A DNA stretch of 64,000 nucleotides from Cupriavidus sp. EM10 (lineage in GTDB: Bacteria > Pseudomonadota > Gammaproteobacteria > Burkholderiales > Burkholderiaceae), in assembly GCF_018729255.1 (NCBI RefSeq), contig NZ_CP076060.1, forward strand, positions 806,001 to 870,000, written 5' to 3'. Position 1 is the first letter of the stretch; every line of letters starts with the position of its first letter. This document shows positions 27,516-37,467 of this stretch, one piece after another. Made by a program: the position numbers and the translations under genes. The notes under the pieces were generated by a model. It was not told where the DNA came from. It saw only the letters and a program-made list of their open reading frames with translations, and searched no databases.

Positions 27516-28166
27516 TCAGTTCTTGGTGCCGAACAGGCGGTCGCCCGCGTCGCCCAGGCCCGGCACGATGTAGGCATGCTCGTCCAGATGGCTGTCCAGC
27601 GACGCCACGAACAGCTTCACGCCCGGATGCGCCTTCTGGAACACTTCGACGCCCTCCGGCGCGGCCACCAGCGCCACAAAGGTGATGGCCTCGTCGGGCA
27701 CGCCGCGACGCTTGAGCACGTCCACCGCGTGTGCGGCCGAGTAGCCGGTGGCCACCATCGGATCGCACAGGATGAACGACCGGTCTTCCAGGTCCGGCAG
27801 GCGCACCAGGTATTCCACCGGGCGGTGCTGTTCGTCGCGGTACACGCCGATATGGCCGATACGGGCCGACGGAATCAGCTCCACCAGGCCATCGCTCATG
27901 CCCACGCCGGCGCGCAGCACCGGCACGATCGTCAGCTTCTTGCCGGCGATGACCGGGGCGTCCAGCTCCACCAGCGGGGTGTCGATGCGGCGCGTGGTCA
28001 GCGGCAGGTTGCGGGTGATTTCATAGCCCATCAGCAGCGTGATCTCGCGCAGCAGCTCGCGGAACGTGCGCGTCGACGTTTCCTTGTCGCGCATGTGCGA
28101 CAGCTTGTGCTGGATCAGCGGGTGATCGAGGATGAAGAGATTGGGGAAGCGGGGATCCTGTTTCAT
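27516..28166 (-). CDS. upp: Uracil phosphoribosyltransferase
   Basis: Upp converts uracil and PRPP to UMP in pyrimidine salvage. The 216-aa sequence contains the PRPP-binding loop [19 protein letters not shown] and the uracil-site tail [22 protein letters not shown] 28166 gives the standard length. It is transcribed leftward, and a hairpin lies just upstream. Confidence 0.96.
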   Translation of the reverse strand: MKQDPRFPNLFILDHPLIQHKLSHMRDKETSTRTFRELLREITLLMGYEITRNLPLTTRRIDTPLVELDAPVIAGKKLTIVPVLRAGVGMSDGLVELIPSARIGHIGVYRDEQHRPVEYLVRLPDLEDRSFILCDPMVATGYSAAHAVDVLKRRGVPDEAITFVALVAAPEGVEVFQKAHPGVKLFVASLDSHLDEHAYIVPGLGDAGDRLFGTKN

Positions 28167-28190
28167 GGCGGGCTCGGCAAATACGGTAGG

Positions 28191-28216
28191 GGCCCTCCCG
28201 GAGGCGAGAGGGCCCG
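28191..28216. terminator. GC-rich hairpin between Bug receptor gene and upp
   Basis: GGGCCCTC / GAGGGCCC arms around a ten-base loop, without a clear T run on the minus strand. It may end the upstream Bug-receptor transcript. Confidence 0.4.
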
Positions 28217-28268
28217 ATGCAGCGCGATTGTAAAGGATGCGCGACGGGCCGAGCGCGCCGGGCGGCCG

Positions 28269-29297
28269 TCAGTCCACCGTGATCGCCGCCGACTTTGCGA
28301 CCTTTCCGAACCGGTCGTACTCGCTTTGCGTCAGGGTCTGCAGTTCGGCGGCGCTCGATCCCTTGGGATTGAAACCGGCCTGGGCCAGCTTGTCGCGCAC
28401 GTCGGGGCGGGCCAGTGCCTCGACAAAGGCCGCGTTCAGCGCCTGGGTCACCGGCGCGGGCAGGTTGGCCGGGCCGTACACGCCGAACCACGGCTCCACG
28501 GCGTAGCCGGGCAGGCCGGCTTCGGCCAGCGTCGGCACGTTGGGCAGCGACGGCGAACGCGTCTTGCCAGCCACGGCCAGTGCCCGCAGTTTGCCGGCCT
28601 GGATATGGGGCAGCGACGCGGGCAGGTTGTCGAACATCGCTTGGATATGGCCGCCCAGCATGTCGTTGATGGCCGGGCTGCTGCCCTTGTAGGGCACATG
28701 GACCAGGCCGGTCTGGGTCATCTGGGAGAACATCGCGCCGGCCAGGTGCATCGACGTGCCGGTGCCGGCCGTGGCATAGGTCAGCCCCGGATGCGCCTTG
28801 GCATAGGCAATCAGTTCAGGCACCGTCTTCACGGGCAGGTCGTTGTTCACTTCGAGCACGATGGTCGACGTGCCCAGCAGGCTGACGGCCGTAAAATCGC
28901 GGCGCGGATCGAACGGCACGTGCTTGTAGATATGCGGGTTGAGCGCATTGGTCGAAATGGCGCCGAAGCCGATCGTGTAGCCATCGGCCGGTGCCTTGGC
29001 CACGGCTTCCATGCCGATGTTGCCGCCTGCCCCGGGCCTGTTCTCGATCACCACCGGCTGCCCCAGCTTCTCGGCCACGCGCTGGCCCACGGTGCGCGCC
29101 ACCAGGTCGGTGGTGCCGCCGGCCGCGTAGGGCACGATGAAGCGGATGGGTTTGCTCGGGAAGGCATCGGCGGCCAGGGCGCTGCCGGCGCCGGCCAGCA
29201 GCGACATGGCCGAGGCGGACAGCGCGGTGCGGACGGCGGTGGACAGGAAGGCGCGGCGCGCGGGAATGCGACCAAGGGCAAGGCGATGGAGCGACAT
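28269..29297 (-). CDS. Bug-family (TctC-type) periplasmic solute receptor
   Basis: This 342-aa extracytoplasmic receptor belongs to the tripartite tricarboxylate transporter family, which is greatly expanded in Burkholderiaceae. The precursor has a twin-arginine-like N-terminus (PARRAFLSTAV) and AXA cleavage (GSALAADAF). The Bug motifs FPSKPIRFIVPYAAGGTTD and VVIENRPGAGGNIG follow. No TctA or TctB membrane genes are near, so this is an orphan receptor. The ligand is probably a carboxylate but cannot be predicted. Confidence 0.88.
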   Translation of the reverse strand: MSLHRLALGRIPARRAFLSTAVRTALSASAMSLLAGAGSALAADAFPSKPIRFIVPYAAGGTTDLVARTVGQRVAEKLGQPVVIENRPGAGGNIGMEAVAKAPADGYTIGFGAISTNALNPHIYKHVPFDPRRDFTAVSLLGTSTIVLEVNNDLPVKTVPELIAYAKAHPGLTYATAGTGTSMHLAGAMFSQMTQTGLVHVPYKGSSPAINDMLGGHIQAMFDNLPASLPHIQAGKLRALAVAGKTRSPSLPNVPTLAEAGLPGYAVEPWFGVYGPANLPAPVTQALNAAFVEALARPDVRDKLAQAGFNPKGSSAAELQTLTQSEYDRFGKVAKSAAITVD

Positions 29298-29546
29298 GGC
29301 TCGGAAGTCTCCGGAATGTAATTATGTGGATCGGTTACGCACCATGGTGGTGCGCAAGCCGGCGCGAGCCATTGTATGGGAAAGGAGGCAATGTCGCCCG
29401 ATGCCCTGGCGCGCCGAGGGCGGGGTCCGGAGCACCGGCGCCTTTTGACATACAATCGCCGGGTTCCGCCGTGCCGCCAGCGCTGTCCGTCGTTTGTCCG
29501 ACCGCGCTGCCGGGTCGGCCCGACGTCCCGATTTCCCGCGTCCCCC

Positions 29547-30473
29547 GTGCCTGCATCCCAGAAGTCCCTCTCTTCGTCCGCCGATGTGCCCGCCGCACAG
29601 CGCGTCGGACTTGCCACCGCGGCCATTGGCGCCGTGCTGTTCTCGGCCAAGGCCATCGTGGCCAAGCTCATGTACCGCTACAACGTCGACGCCGTGATGG
29701 TCATCACGCTGCGCATGCTGTTCGCGGTGCCGCTGTTCATGGCCATCGGCTGGTGGCAGGCGCGCAAGCTGCCGCCGTTGTCATGGGCCGATCGCGGCCG
29801 GGTGGTGTTCCTGGGGTTCATCGGCTATTACCTGTCGAGCTTCCTCGATTTCCTGGGCCTGCAGTACATCACCGCCGGGCTGGAGCGCCTGATCCTGTTC
29901 CTGACGCCGTCGTTCGTGCTGCTGGTGACGGCGGTGGTGTTCCGGCGGCATATCCACGCGCGGCAGTGGATTTCGCTGGCGCTGGCCTATGCCGGCATCG
30001 TGCTGGTGTTCGCGCATGACCTCGATGTCAGCGGCGGCAAGGTCTGGCTGGGCGGCGCGCTGGTGCTGGCCAGCGCGTTGTCGTATGGTGTTTACCTGAT
30101 TCTGAGTGGCGAGCTGGTCAAGCGCGTAGGGTCGCTGCGGCTGGTGGCTTACGCGATGTGCGTGTCCACACTGTGCTGCGTGATCCAGTACGTGGCGCTG
30201 GGCCGGCCGCTGGCCGAACTGGCGCAGCCGGCGCCGGTGCTGTGGCTGTCGGTCATCAATGCCGTGCTGTGCACCGTGCTGCCGGTGTCGCTGACGATGA
30301 TCGCGGTGGCGCGCATTGGTGCGCCGCTGGCGTCGCAGGCCGGCATGATCGGCCCGGTGTCCACGCTGGCGCTGGCGTTCTGGCTGCTGGGCGAGCCGGT
30401 CACAGGCGTCCAACTGGCGGGCAGCGCGCTGGTGCTGGGCGGCATGTACCTGTTGTCGAGCCGGAAGGCCTGA
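29547..30473 (+). CDS. EamA-family membrane transporter (DMT)
   Basis: This inner-membrane protein of the drug/metabolite transporter superfamily probably exports a metabolite or amino acid. Two EamA repeats give about ten hydrophobic helices (QYITAGLERLILFLTPSFVLL in repeat 1, GPVSTLALAFWLLGEPVTG in repeat 2). The length of about 308 aa from GTG 29547 (VPASQKSLS) is normal. An in-frame start at 29376 would add a 57-aa basic non-conserved leader. The substrate is unknown. Confidence 0.8.
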   Translation: MPASQKSLSSSADVPAAQRVGLATAAIGAVLFSAKAIVAKLMYRYNVDAVMVITLRMLFAVPLFMAIGWWQARKLPPLSWADRGRVVFLGFIGYYLSSFLDFLGLQYITAGLERLILFLTPSFVLLVTAVVFRRHIHARQWISLALAYAGIVLVFAHDLDVSGGKVWLGGALVLASALSYGVYLILSGELVKRVGSLRLVAYAMCVSTLCCVIQYVALGRPLAELAQPAPVLWLSVINAVLCTVLPVSLTMIAVARIGAPLASQAGMIGPVSTLALAFWLLGEPVTGVQLAGSALVLGGMYLLSSRKA

Positions 30474-30518
30474 AATACCTGATTCGAAGAGAACCCACCA
30501 AGGAAGGAGAGAGAAGCC

Positions 30519-31307
30519 ATGGATTTTGGACTGCGCGGTAAGCATGCGCTGGTGTGCGGCGCCAGCAAGGGGCTTGGACTGGCGTGCGCCGATGCGCTGG
30601 CGGCGGAAGGCGTCGATGTGGTGATCGTGGCGCGTGGCGCAGAGGCGCTGGAGAAAGCCGCCGCCGACCTGCGCGCGCGTTATGGCCGCCGCGTGATTGC
30701 CGTGGCGACCGACATCACCACGCCCGAGGGCCGCAAGCTGGCGCTCGATGCCGTGGCCAAGCTGGGCGACCTGGACATCCTGGTGAACAACGCAGGCGGC
30801 CCGCCGCCGGGCAACTTCCGCGACTGGGGCCGCGACGAGTGGCTTGCCGCGCTGGACGCCAACATGCTGACGCCGATCGAGCTGATCAAGGCGACCATCG
30901 ACGGCATGATCGCGCGCCGCTGGGGCCGTATCGTCAACATCACCAGCGGTGCCGTGAAGGCGCCGATCGACGTGCTGGGCCTGTCGAACGGTGCCCGCTC
31001 GGGCCTGACCGGCTTCGTGGCCGGCCTGGCGCGCGAAGTGGCGCAGCACGGCGTGACCGTGAACAACCTGCTGCCGGGGCCGTTCGACACCGACCGTCTC
31101 AAGAAGACGATGGAAGGTGGCGCCCAGAAGGCTGGCATCAGCATCGAGGAAATGGCCAAGCGCCGCGCGGCCGCCAACCCGAGCCGCCGCTTTGGCGAGC
31201 CGGCCGAGTTCGGCGCCACCTGCGCATTCCTGTGCAGCAAGCAGGCCGCGTTCATGACCGGCCAGAACGTACTGCTGGACGGCGGCGCGTACCCGGGGAC
31301 GTTCTGA
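30519..31307 (+). CDS. SDR-family oxidoreductase lacking the YxxxK motif
   Basis: This 262-aa protein has the short-chain dehydrogenase Rossmann fold: cofactor motif GASKGLGLA near residue 16 and LVNNAGG about residue 88. The catalytic serine is in NITSGAV. Where YxxxK should follow, the sequence reads LSNGARSGL, so both Tyr and Lys are replaced. Classical dehydrogenase catalysis is therefore unlikely and a binding or altered-chemistry role is possible. RBS AAGGAGAG lies ahead of ATG 30519. Its stop overlaps the mgsA start (TGATG). Confidence 0.82.
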   Translation: MDFGLRGKHALVCGASKGLGLACADALAAEGVDVVIVARGAEALEKAAADLRARYGRRVIAVATDITTPEGRKLALDAVAKLGDLDILVNNAGGPPPGNFRDWGRDEWLAALDANMLTPIELIKATIDGMIARRWGRIVNITSGAVKAPIDVLGLSNGARSGLTGFVAGLAREVAQHGVTVNNLLPGPFDTDRLKKTMEGGAQKAGISIEEMAKRRAAANPSRRFGEPAEFGATCAFLCSKQAAFMTGQNVLLDGGAYPGTF

Positions 31308-31726
31308 TGGCCACGCCGGAAATCCTGCCGGAACCCCGTCCGCGCATCGCGCTGATCGCCCACGATCACAAGAAGGACGATATCGTGGCCTTCGCCGGCC
31401 GCCATCGCGACTTCCTGGCCCGGTGCGACCTGCTGGCCACCGGCACTACGGGTGGCCGCATCGTGGCCGAAGTCGGGCTGGAGGTGACGCGCATGCTGTC
31501 CGGCCCGTGGGGCGGCGACCTGCAGATCGGCGCCCAATTGGCCGAGGGCCGGGTCACGGCGGTGATCTTCCTGCGCGATCCGATGACGCCGCAGCCGCAC
31601 GAACCGGACATCAACGCGCTGGTCCGCGCGTGTGACGTCCACAACGTGCCATGCGCCACCAACCTGGCCACGGCCGAGTTGCTGGTCGTCGAACTGGCGC
31701 GGCACTGCTTCATCCCGAAGCCCTGA
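31307..31726 (+). CDS. mgsA: Methylglyoxal synthase
   Basis: MgsA converts dihydroxyacetone phosphate to methylglyoxal and phosphate, bypassing lower glycolysis when phosphate is low. The 139-aa protein contains [22 protein letters not shown] and [15 protein letters not shown], the phosphate-binding and catalytic segments. It overlaps the SDR stop by one base, and a strong terminator follows. The length is slightly below the E. coli enzyme. Confidence 0.92.
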   Translation: MATPEILPEPRPRIALIAHDHKKDDIVAFAGRHRDFLARCDLLATGTTGGRIVAEVGLEVTRMLSGPWGGDLQIGAQLAEGRVTAVIFLRDPMTPQPHEPDINALVRACDVHNVPCATNLATAELLVVELARHCFIPKP

Positions 31727-31735
31727 GCCCACGCC

Positions 31736-31771
31736 AAGAAAAACCGCTGCCTGGTGCAGCGGTTTTTCTTT
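31736..31771 (+). terminator. Rho-independent terminator after mgsA
   Basis: AAACCGCTGC / GCAGCGGTTT arms around CTGGT, followed by TTTCTTT and preceded by an A run. It should work in both directions, also for the convergent DUF1232 gene. Confidence 0.9.
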
Positions 31772-31796
31772 GGGACGTCTGCGATGGAAACCAGCG

Positions 31797-32090
31797 TCAG
31801 CGCGGCCTGACCGTCGTGGCCGTGGCGCGCAGTTCCGCCTGTCGCAGGATGTGCGGCGGCAGGCGCTTGAGGATCAGGTGAACGGCCAGCGGGATGATGA
31901 TCACGTCATCGACGATGCCAAGCCCGGCAATGACGTCGGGGATCAGGTCGATTGGCGATATCGCGTAGAACAGCAGGCCGAACGCGGCCGGCTTGAGCCA
32001 TGGCGGCGCGTCGGGGTGGCGCAGGGCAAACCAGAACAGCCGGCCGTCGCGCCGCACAAGCGTCCACAGGGCTGACAGTCGCTTCCACAT
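31797..32090 (-). CDS. DUF1232 (YkvA-type) small membrane protein
   Basis: This 97-aa protein has the DUF1232 motif YAISPIDLIPDVIAGLGIVDD and a second hydrophobic stretch VIIIPLAVHLIL. This suggests a small inner-membrane protein with two helices. YkvA-like proteins are common but uncharacterised. The ATG at 32090 gives a typical start, MWKRLSALWTLVRRD. It is convergent with mgsA. Confidence 0.8.
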   Translation of the reverse strand: MWKRLSALWTLVRRDGRLFWFALRHPDAPPWLKPAAFGLLFYAISPIDLIPDVIAGLGIVDDVIIIPLAVHLILKRLPPHILRQAELRATATTVRPR

Positions 32091-32193
32091 GATGGGCCTC
32101 CTTGGTCACACGTTCAGCAGGGCATGAACGAGTAGCTTGGGCCGATCCGGGGGATTCAAGTTCCTGAGGTTTTCTCCATCCTCAGTGTTTTCT

Positions 32194-32218
32194 CCCTCTC
32201 CCACTTGTGGGAGAGGGG
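32194..32218. repeat. Intergenic palindromic repeat, CTCTCCCAC variant
   Basis: CCCTCTCCCAC / GTGGGAGAGGG around TT, followed by GCGGGGAGAGGG. A variant of the 14303 element. With the next copy it occupies the 246-base gap between the DUF1232 and BMP-protein genes. Confidence 0.7.
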
Positions 32219-32286
32219 CGGGGAGAGGGATGGGCGGCTCAATTTGCGACGATTCGGCAAGCAGAGCCTCGTTGCCCTCACCCCAG

Positions 32287-32312
32287 CCCCTCTCCCGCCG
32301 GACGGGAGAGGG
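32287..32312. repeat. Intergenic palindromic repeat, CTCTCCCG family
   Basis: CCCTCTCCCG / CGGGAGAGGG around a five-base loop, preceded by CCCTCACCCCAG. The same leader precedes the copy at 42631, so the repeat unit is longer than the hairpin. Confidence 0.7.
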
Positions 32313-32336
32313 AGCAGGCTGGTGGGTTTTGGAGGA

Positions 32337-33476
32337 TCAGCCCGGCACGTTGCCTTCCACGCCTTCGACGTAGAACTTGACGTTGTGCAGGAAGGCGTCG
32401 TCGGCCACGGCGCCGCCGGCTACCTGTTCCTTGCCGGCGTTGTCCTTGATCGGACCCTTCCAGATCGGCGCGCTGCCGTCGACGATGCCCTTCTTGCGCT
32501 CTTCCACCAGCGCCTTGACGTCATCCGGCACCACGGCGTTGAAGCCCTTCAGGTCGATCATGCCTTCCTTCAGGCCCCACCAGATGGTGCTGTTCTTCCA
32601 CTGGTTGCTGAGCACGTCTTCCACCACCTTGTTGTAGTAGACGCCCCACGAGATCACCGATGCCGCCAGGTGAGCCTTCTCGCCGAACTTGCTCATGTCG
32701 CTGTCCCAGCCGAACGCGTAGACGCCTTTTTCCTGCGCGGTCTGCACCACGGCGGCGGAGTCGGTGTTCTGCATCAGCATGTCGACGCCCTGGCCGATCA
32801 GCGTGGTGGCGGCTTCGCGTTCCTTGCCCGGATCGAACCACTTGTTGACCCAGACCACCTTGACCGTGGCCTTCGGGTTCACCGAGCGCGCGCCCAGCGT
32901 GAACGAATCGATATTGCGGATCACCTCGGGAATCGGCACCGATGCCACCACGCCCATCTTGCCGGTCTTGCTCATCTTGCCGGCCACCACGCCGGCCAGG
33001 TACGCGCCTTCATAGGTCCGCACGTCGTACTGGGCCAGGTTGTCGGCGGTCTTGAAGCCCGTGGCGTGCTCGAACTTCACGTCCGGGAATTCCTTGGCCA
33101 CCTTCAGCATCGACTCCATGTAGCCGAACGTGGTGCCGAAGATGAGCTTGTTGCCCTGGCTGGCCAGGTCGCGGAACACGCGCTCGGCATCGGCGGCGGA
33201 CTCGGGCACGTTTTCCACGTACGTGGTCTTGACCTTGTCGCCGAACTTGGCTTCCACGGCCTTGCGGCCCGTGTCGTGCGCGTACGTCCAGCCGGCGTCG
33301 CCCACCGGCCCGATGTAGACGAAAGCCACCTTCAGCGGTTCGCTGGCAGCGGCGGCCGGGGCGGATGCCGGCGCGGTATCTGCCGGTTTCTCGGCTTCCT
33401 TCTTGCCGCAGCCGGCCAGCGCCAGCACGGCGGTAGCGGCCAGGGCCGCCAGCGTGGTCCTGCGTGTCACGATCAT
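32337..33476 (-). CDS. BMP-family ABC transporter substrate-binding lipoprotein
   Basis: This 379-aa lipoprotein precursor has lipobox LALAGC and an Ala/Pro-rich linker. A Bmp/Med domain follows (AFVYIGPVGDAGWTYAHD, FGTTFGYME, AFGWDSDMS). BMP receptors bind nucleosides or purines. The following genes encode two permeases and a double-domain ATPase of the nucleoside-importer type, so the set probably imports nucleosides or purine derivatives. The exact ligand cannot be read. Confidence 0.88.
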   Translation of the reverse strand: MIVTRRTTLAALAATAVLALAGCGKKEAEKPADTAPASAPAAAASEPLKVAFVYIGPVGDAGWTYAHDTGRKAVEAKFGDKVKTTYVENVPESAADAERVFRDLASQGNKLIFGTTFGYMESMLKVAKEFPDVKFEHATGFKTADNLAQYDVRTYEGAYLAGVVAGKMSKTGKMGVVASVPIPEVIRNIDSFTLGARSVNPKATVKVVWVNKWFDPGKEREAATTLIGQGVDMLMQNTDSAAVVQTAQEKGVYAFGWDSDMSKFGEKAHLAASVISWGVYYNKVVEDVLSNQWKNSTIWWGLKEGMIDLKGFNAVVPDDVKALVEERKKGIVDGSAPIWKGPIKDNAGKEQVAGGAVADDAFLHNVKFYVEGVEGNVPG

Positions 33477-33575
33477 TCGATCTCTCCTAGTCAGACGTCT
33501 TCTGTGATGGGGTTGTACTTCGGATACTGCTTTTTTTAAGACTTCGGTGATGCGGTACAGGGATGTTCAGGGTCT

Positions 33576-34495
33576 TCAGGCATTGCCGGGCCGGAACGGC
33601 TTGCCCAGCGACGCGGGCATGTTCAGCCGGATCCAGGCCGGGTTGCGCGAAATCAGGGCCAGCACGACGATCGTGGCGGCGTACGGCAGCATCGACAGGA
33701 ACTGCGACGGCACCGACACGCCGATGCCCTGCAGGTAGAACTGCAGGATCGTCACGCCGCCGAACAGCCATGCGCCCACCAGCACGCGGCCCGGCCGCCA
33801 GGTGGCGAAGGTGGTCAGCGCCAGCGCAATCCAGCCACGGCCAGCCACCAGGTTCTCGACCCACATCGGCGTGTACACCAGCGACAGGTAAGCCCCGCCA
33901 GCCCGCAGCAGGCGCCACCGAACAGCAGCGCGCAGAAGCGGATCCAGCGTACCGGATAGCCCAGCGCGTGCGCCGATTCTGGCGATTCTCCGATGGCGCG
34001 CAGCGTCAGCCCGGCGCGCGTGCGGAACAGGAACCACATGATGGCAAAGCACAGCAGCAGGCTGAAATAGACCATCCAGTGATGCTGGAAGAACGCCGGG
34101 CCGACGAACGGCAGGTCGGCCAGCCCCGGCACGGCGCTGGCCTTGGCCGGCATCGCATAGCCGACGAAGCGCTGCGCGATGAACGCCGATAGCCCCGTGC
34201 CGAAGATCGACAGCGCCAGGCCCGTGGCCACCTGGTTGGTGGCCAGCACCAGCGCCAGCCACGAGAACAGCGTGGCCATCAGCATGCCGGCGCCGGCGCC
34301 GGCGACAAAGCCCAGCAGCGGCGATTGGGTCTGGTAGCCGACCATGAAGCCAAACGCGGCGGCCACCAGCATCATGCCTTCGGCGCCCAGGTTGAGCACG
34401 CCGGCGCGCTCGTTGACGAGCAGGCCCAGCGCGGCCAGCAGCAGCGGGGTGCCGGCGTTGATCGCGGTGGCGATCAGGGGAGCAAGTTGTTCCAT
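33576..34495 (-). CDS. Nucleoside-type ABC permease (YufQ-like), frameshifted
   Basis: This multi-helix inner-membrane permease is the second permease of the importer. The N-terminal frame (MEQLAPLIATAINAGTPLLLAALG, LVNERAGVLNLGAEGMMLVAA) ends at FGGACCGLAG. The reading continues in another frame as AYLSLVYTPMWVENLVAGRGWIALAL. One missing base in the CCCC at 33894-33897 explains the break. NERAGVLNLGAEG is the family's conserved motif. The corrected protein is about 306 aa. Confidence 0.83.
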
Positions 34496-34513
34496 ATTGT
34501 TATCGGCTCCGGG

Positions 34514-35608
34514 TCAGGCGGCCCGTGCGCGCCAGCGCAGGTGGTTGTCGATCAGGGTGTCGCAGGCCAGCAGGAAGAACAGCAGCATGCCCTGGAACAC
34601 CCAGCCCAGCGCCGACGGCAGGCCCAGGCGCGACTGCGCCATCTCGCCGCCGATATAGAACAGCGACATCACGATGCCGCCAAACACGGCACCCACCGGA
34701 TGCAGCCGCCCCACGAAGGCGACGATGATCGCGGTAAAGCCATAGCCGGGCGAGATCGACGGCAGCAACTGGCCGATCGGGCCGGTCACCTCGAACGCGC
34801 CGGCCAGGCCCGCGAAGGCGCCCGAGATCATCAGCGCCGTCCACAGCGCGCTGCGCGACGAGAAGCCGGCGTAGCGCGCGGCCAGCGGCGCGGTGCCGCC
34901 CACCTGCAGCCGGTAGCCGGCGAAGCTGCGGAACACGAAGACGGTCATGATCAGTACCAGCACCAGCATCACGGCAAAGCCGACATGCAGGCGCGAGCCG
35001 GGCAGCAGGTTCGGCAGCAGGAAGATCGACGAGAACACCTTCGACTGCGGGAAGTTCATGCCGTTGGGGTCCTTCAGCGGGCCGTTGACCACCCATAGCA
35101 GCAACTGCTGGGCGATGTAGGTCAGCATCAGCGACACCAGGATCTCGTTGGCATTGAAGCGATCCTTGAGCAGGGCGGTGATCGATGCCCACAGCATCCC
35201 GCCGATGCAGCCGGCGATCGATGCCATCACCAGCACGGCCGGGCCGCTCCAGGTGTTGCCCGGGGTATCGAACCAGAGCACCGTGGCGCCGGCCAGGATG
35301 CCGCCGGCAATCAGCTGGCCGTCGGCACCGATATTCCAGACGTTGGCGCGATAGCAGACCGACAGGCCCAGCGCGCACAGCACCAGCGGCACGGTCTTGA
35401 GCAGCACCTCGCCAATCGCACGCTTGTCCTTGAGCGGGTCGACCAGGAACACCTTGAGGCCCGCCACGGGGTCCTTGCCCAGCGCCACGAACAGCAGCGC
35501 GCCGAACAGCAGCGTCAGCACCAGCGCGAACACGGGCGAAGCGTAGGCCATCGGGCGCGACGGCACGCCGCGCGGGGCCAGCACAATCGGAGACAGCACT
35601 TTAGCCAT
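34514..35608 (-). CDS. Nucleoside-type ABC permease (YufP-like)
   Basis: This 364-aa inner-membrane permease is the first permease of the BMP-linked importer. It has about ten hydrophobic helices and the family segment YRANVWNIGADGQLIAGGIL, which resembles the NIGAEG signature. It overlaps the ATPase stop by eight bases, so the two are translationally coupled. The start MAKVLSPIVLAPRG is well placed. Confidence 0.88.
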   Translation of the reverse strand: MAKVLSPIVLAPRGVPSRPMAYASPVFALVLTLLFGALLFVALGKDPVAGLKVFLVDPLKDKRAIGEVLLKTVPLVLCALGLSVCYRANVWNIGADGQLIAGGILAGATVLWFDTPGNTWSGPAVLVMASIAGCIGGMLWASITALLKDRFNANEILVSLMLTYIAQQLLLWVVNGPLKDPNGMNFPQSKVFSSIFLLPNLLPGSRLHVGFAVMLVLVLIMTVFVFRSFAGYRLQVGGTAPLAARYAGFSSRSALWTALMISGAFAGLAGAFEVTGPIGQLLPSISPGYGFTAIIVAFVGRLHPVGAVFGGIVMSLFYIGGEMAQSRLGLPSALGWVFQGMLLFFLLACDTLIDNHLRWRARAA

Positions 35609-37168
35609 GGCTCGACACCTCCGCGGCGGCGTTGTCGTGCCGGCTGGCCGGCCCGCCTTCCCAGAGGCCGCTCATCCACAGGCCCACCTGCTCGCGCGTG
35701 GCGGTTTCCACCGGGATCGACGGCGACAGATGGCCCTTGGCCAGCACGTGCAGGCGGTCGCAGATGGCAAACAGTTCGTCGAGTTCTTCCGATACCACCA
35801 GCACCGCGCAGCCGGCGGCCTTGAGCGACAGGATCTCGTTGTGGATCTGCGCGGCGGCGCCGACATCGACGCCCCACGTGGGTTGCGCCACGATCAGCAC
35901 CTTCGGGCCGGCCTCGATCTCGCGGCCGACGATGAATTTCTGCAGGTTGCCGCCCGACAGGCTGCGCGCCAACGCGCCGGGGCCGCTGGCCTTGACGCGG
36001 AAGCGGCTGATGATGCTGGCCGCCAGCCCTTCGGCGGCCTTCGGCGACACCATCCCATTCGTTACATAGGGCGGCGTCTGGTGCGACAGCCAGACGTTCG
36101 ACGCCAGGCTCATGCCCGGCACCGCGCCCCGGCCAAGTCGCTCCTCGGGCACGAAGGCCAGGCCCGCGCGGCGGCGACCGCGTGCATCGAGCCGGTCCAC
36201 CGGCTTGCCGTCGAGTTCAATGCCCGCGCCGGTCGCGCGCCCATCCTCGCCGGACAGCGCGGCCAGCAGTTCCTGCTGGCCATTGCCCGACACGCCCGCG
36301 ATGCCGACGATTTCCCCGGCATGCACGTCTAGTGCAATGTGTTGCAGTTCCGTGGCGAACTGGTGCGCACGGGGCATCGACAGGTCGCGCACGGCCAGCT
36401 TTACCGCGCCGCGTTCGGTGGCCACGCGCGCTTCGCGGGGCGGTTCGCCGCCGATCATCAGGCGCGACAGCTCGGCCGCGCTCTGCTGGCGCGGGTCGCA
36501 ATTGCCGGTGACCCGGCCCATGCGCATCACGGTGGCGTGGTGGCAGAGGGCTCGGATTTCGTCCAGTTTGTGGCTGATATAGAGAATGCTGGTGCCTTCG
36601 GCGGCCAGCTGGCGCAGCGTGACGAACAGCGTTTCCACGGCCTGGGGCGTCAGCACCGAGGTCGGTTCGTCCAGGATCAGCAACTGCGGATTGGCCAGCA
36701 GCGCGCGCACGATCTCCACGCGCTGGCGCTCGCCGACCGACAGCGTGTGCACGTGGCGCTGCGGTTCCAGCGGCAGGCCGTAGCGTTCGGCCGTGGCGCG
36801 GATGCGTTCCGACAGCTGCTTCATGTTGCCGGCATCGGCGGGCGACAGGCCCAGCGCGATGTTCTCGGCCACGGTCAGGGTGTCGAATAGCGAGAAATGC
36901 TGGAAAACCATGGCGATGCCCAGGTTGCGGGCGTCGTGGGGGCTGGCGATGGAGACCGGCGCCCCGTTGAAGTGCATCTCGCCGGCATCGGGACGTACCG
37001 CGCCGAAAATGATCTTCATCAGGGTGGACTTGCCGGCGCCGTTTTCGCCAAGGACGGCGTGGATCTCGCCCGGGGCGACGGTCAGGCTGACGTCGTCGTT
37101 GGCGGTCACGCCGGGATAGCGCTTGGTGATATGCGCAAGCGCCAGCCTGGGGGTAGTTGTGATGTCAC
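35601..37168 (-). CDS. Double ABC-domain nucleoside importer ATPase (YufO-like), N-terminal frameshift
   Basis: This fused two-domain ATPase powers the importer. Domain 1 has Walker A GENGAGKST and signature LSVGERQRVEIVRAL. Domain 2 has GVSGNGQQE in place of Walker A and signature LSGGNLQKF. In the printed frame the first start is GTG 37109 (VTANDDVS), which would remove the first beta-strand. Upstream DNA encodes RLALAHITKRYPGV in that frame but has no start. One extra C in the run at 37149-37153 joins it to GTG 37168 (MTSQLPP). Confidence 0.83.
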
Positions 37169-37400
37169 TGAGGCGGCTCGAATTGTTGTGGCAGCAACGT
37201 TCTGTTCAGGCACGTGACGACGGCTGTGCGTGGCGCAGCATCGCCGCGCGGCAGGTCGTCATCATCATGATTGCGTGATGCCCGGAATTTTGGGTGGATT
37301 ATATAAGTGCGTGGGGGTCGGGCGGGCCACTTTGGGCCCCTAGCCGTGCCCCACAACGGATACCGGGAGGTTGCAAGTCGCGTGCCGGCCACACCCGCAA

Positions 37401-37440
37401 AGAAAAACCGCCGCGCTGCCGGTCAGGGCAGGGCGGCGGT
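37401..37440 (-). terminator. Terminator of the pirin gene
   Basis: On the minus strand ACCGCCGC / GCGGCGGT arms are followed by TTTTTCTTT. It lies 28 bases past the pirin stop. Confidence 0.85.
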
Positions 37441-37467
37441 CAGGGTTGACCCGGATCAGGGCGTGTG

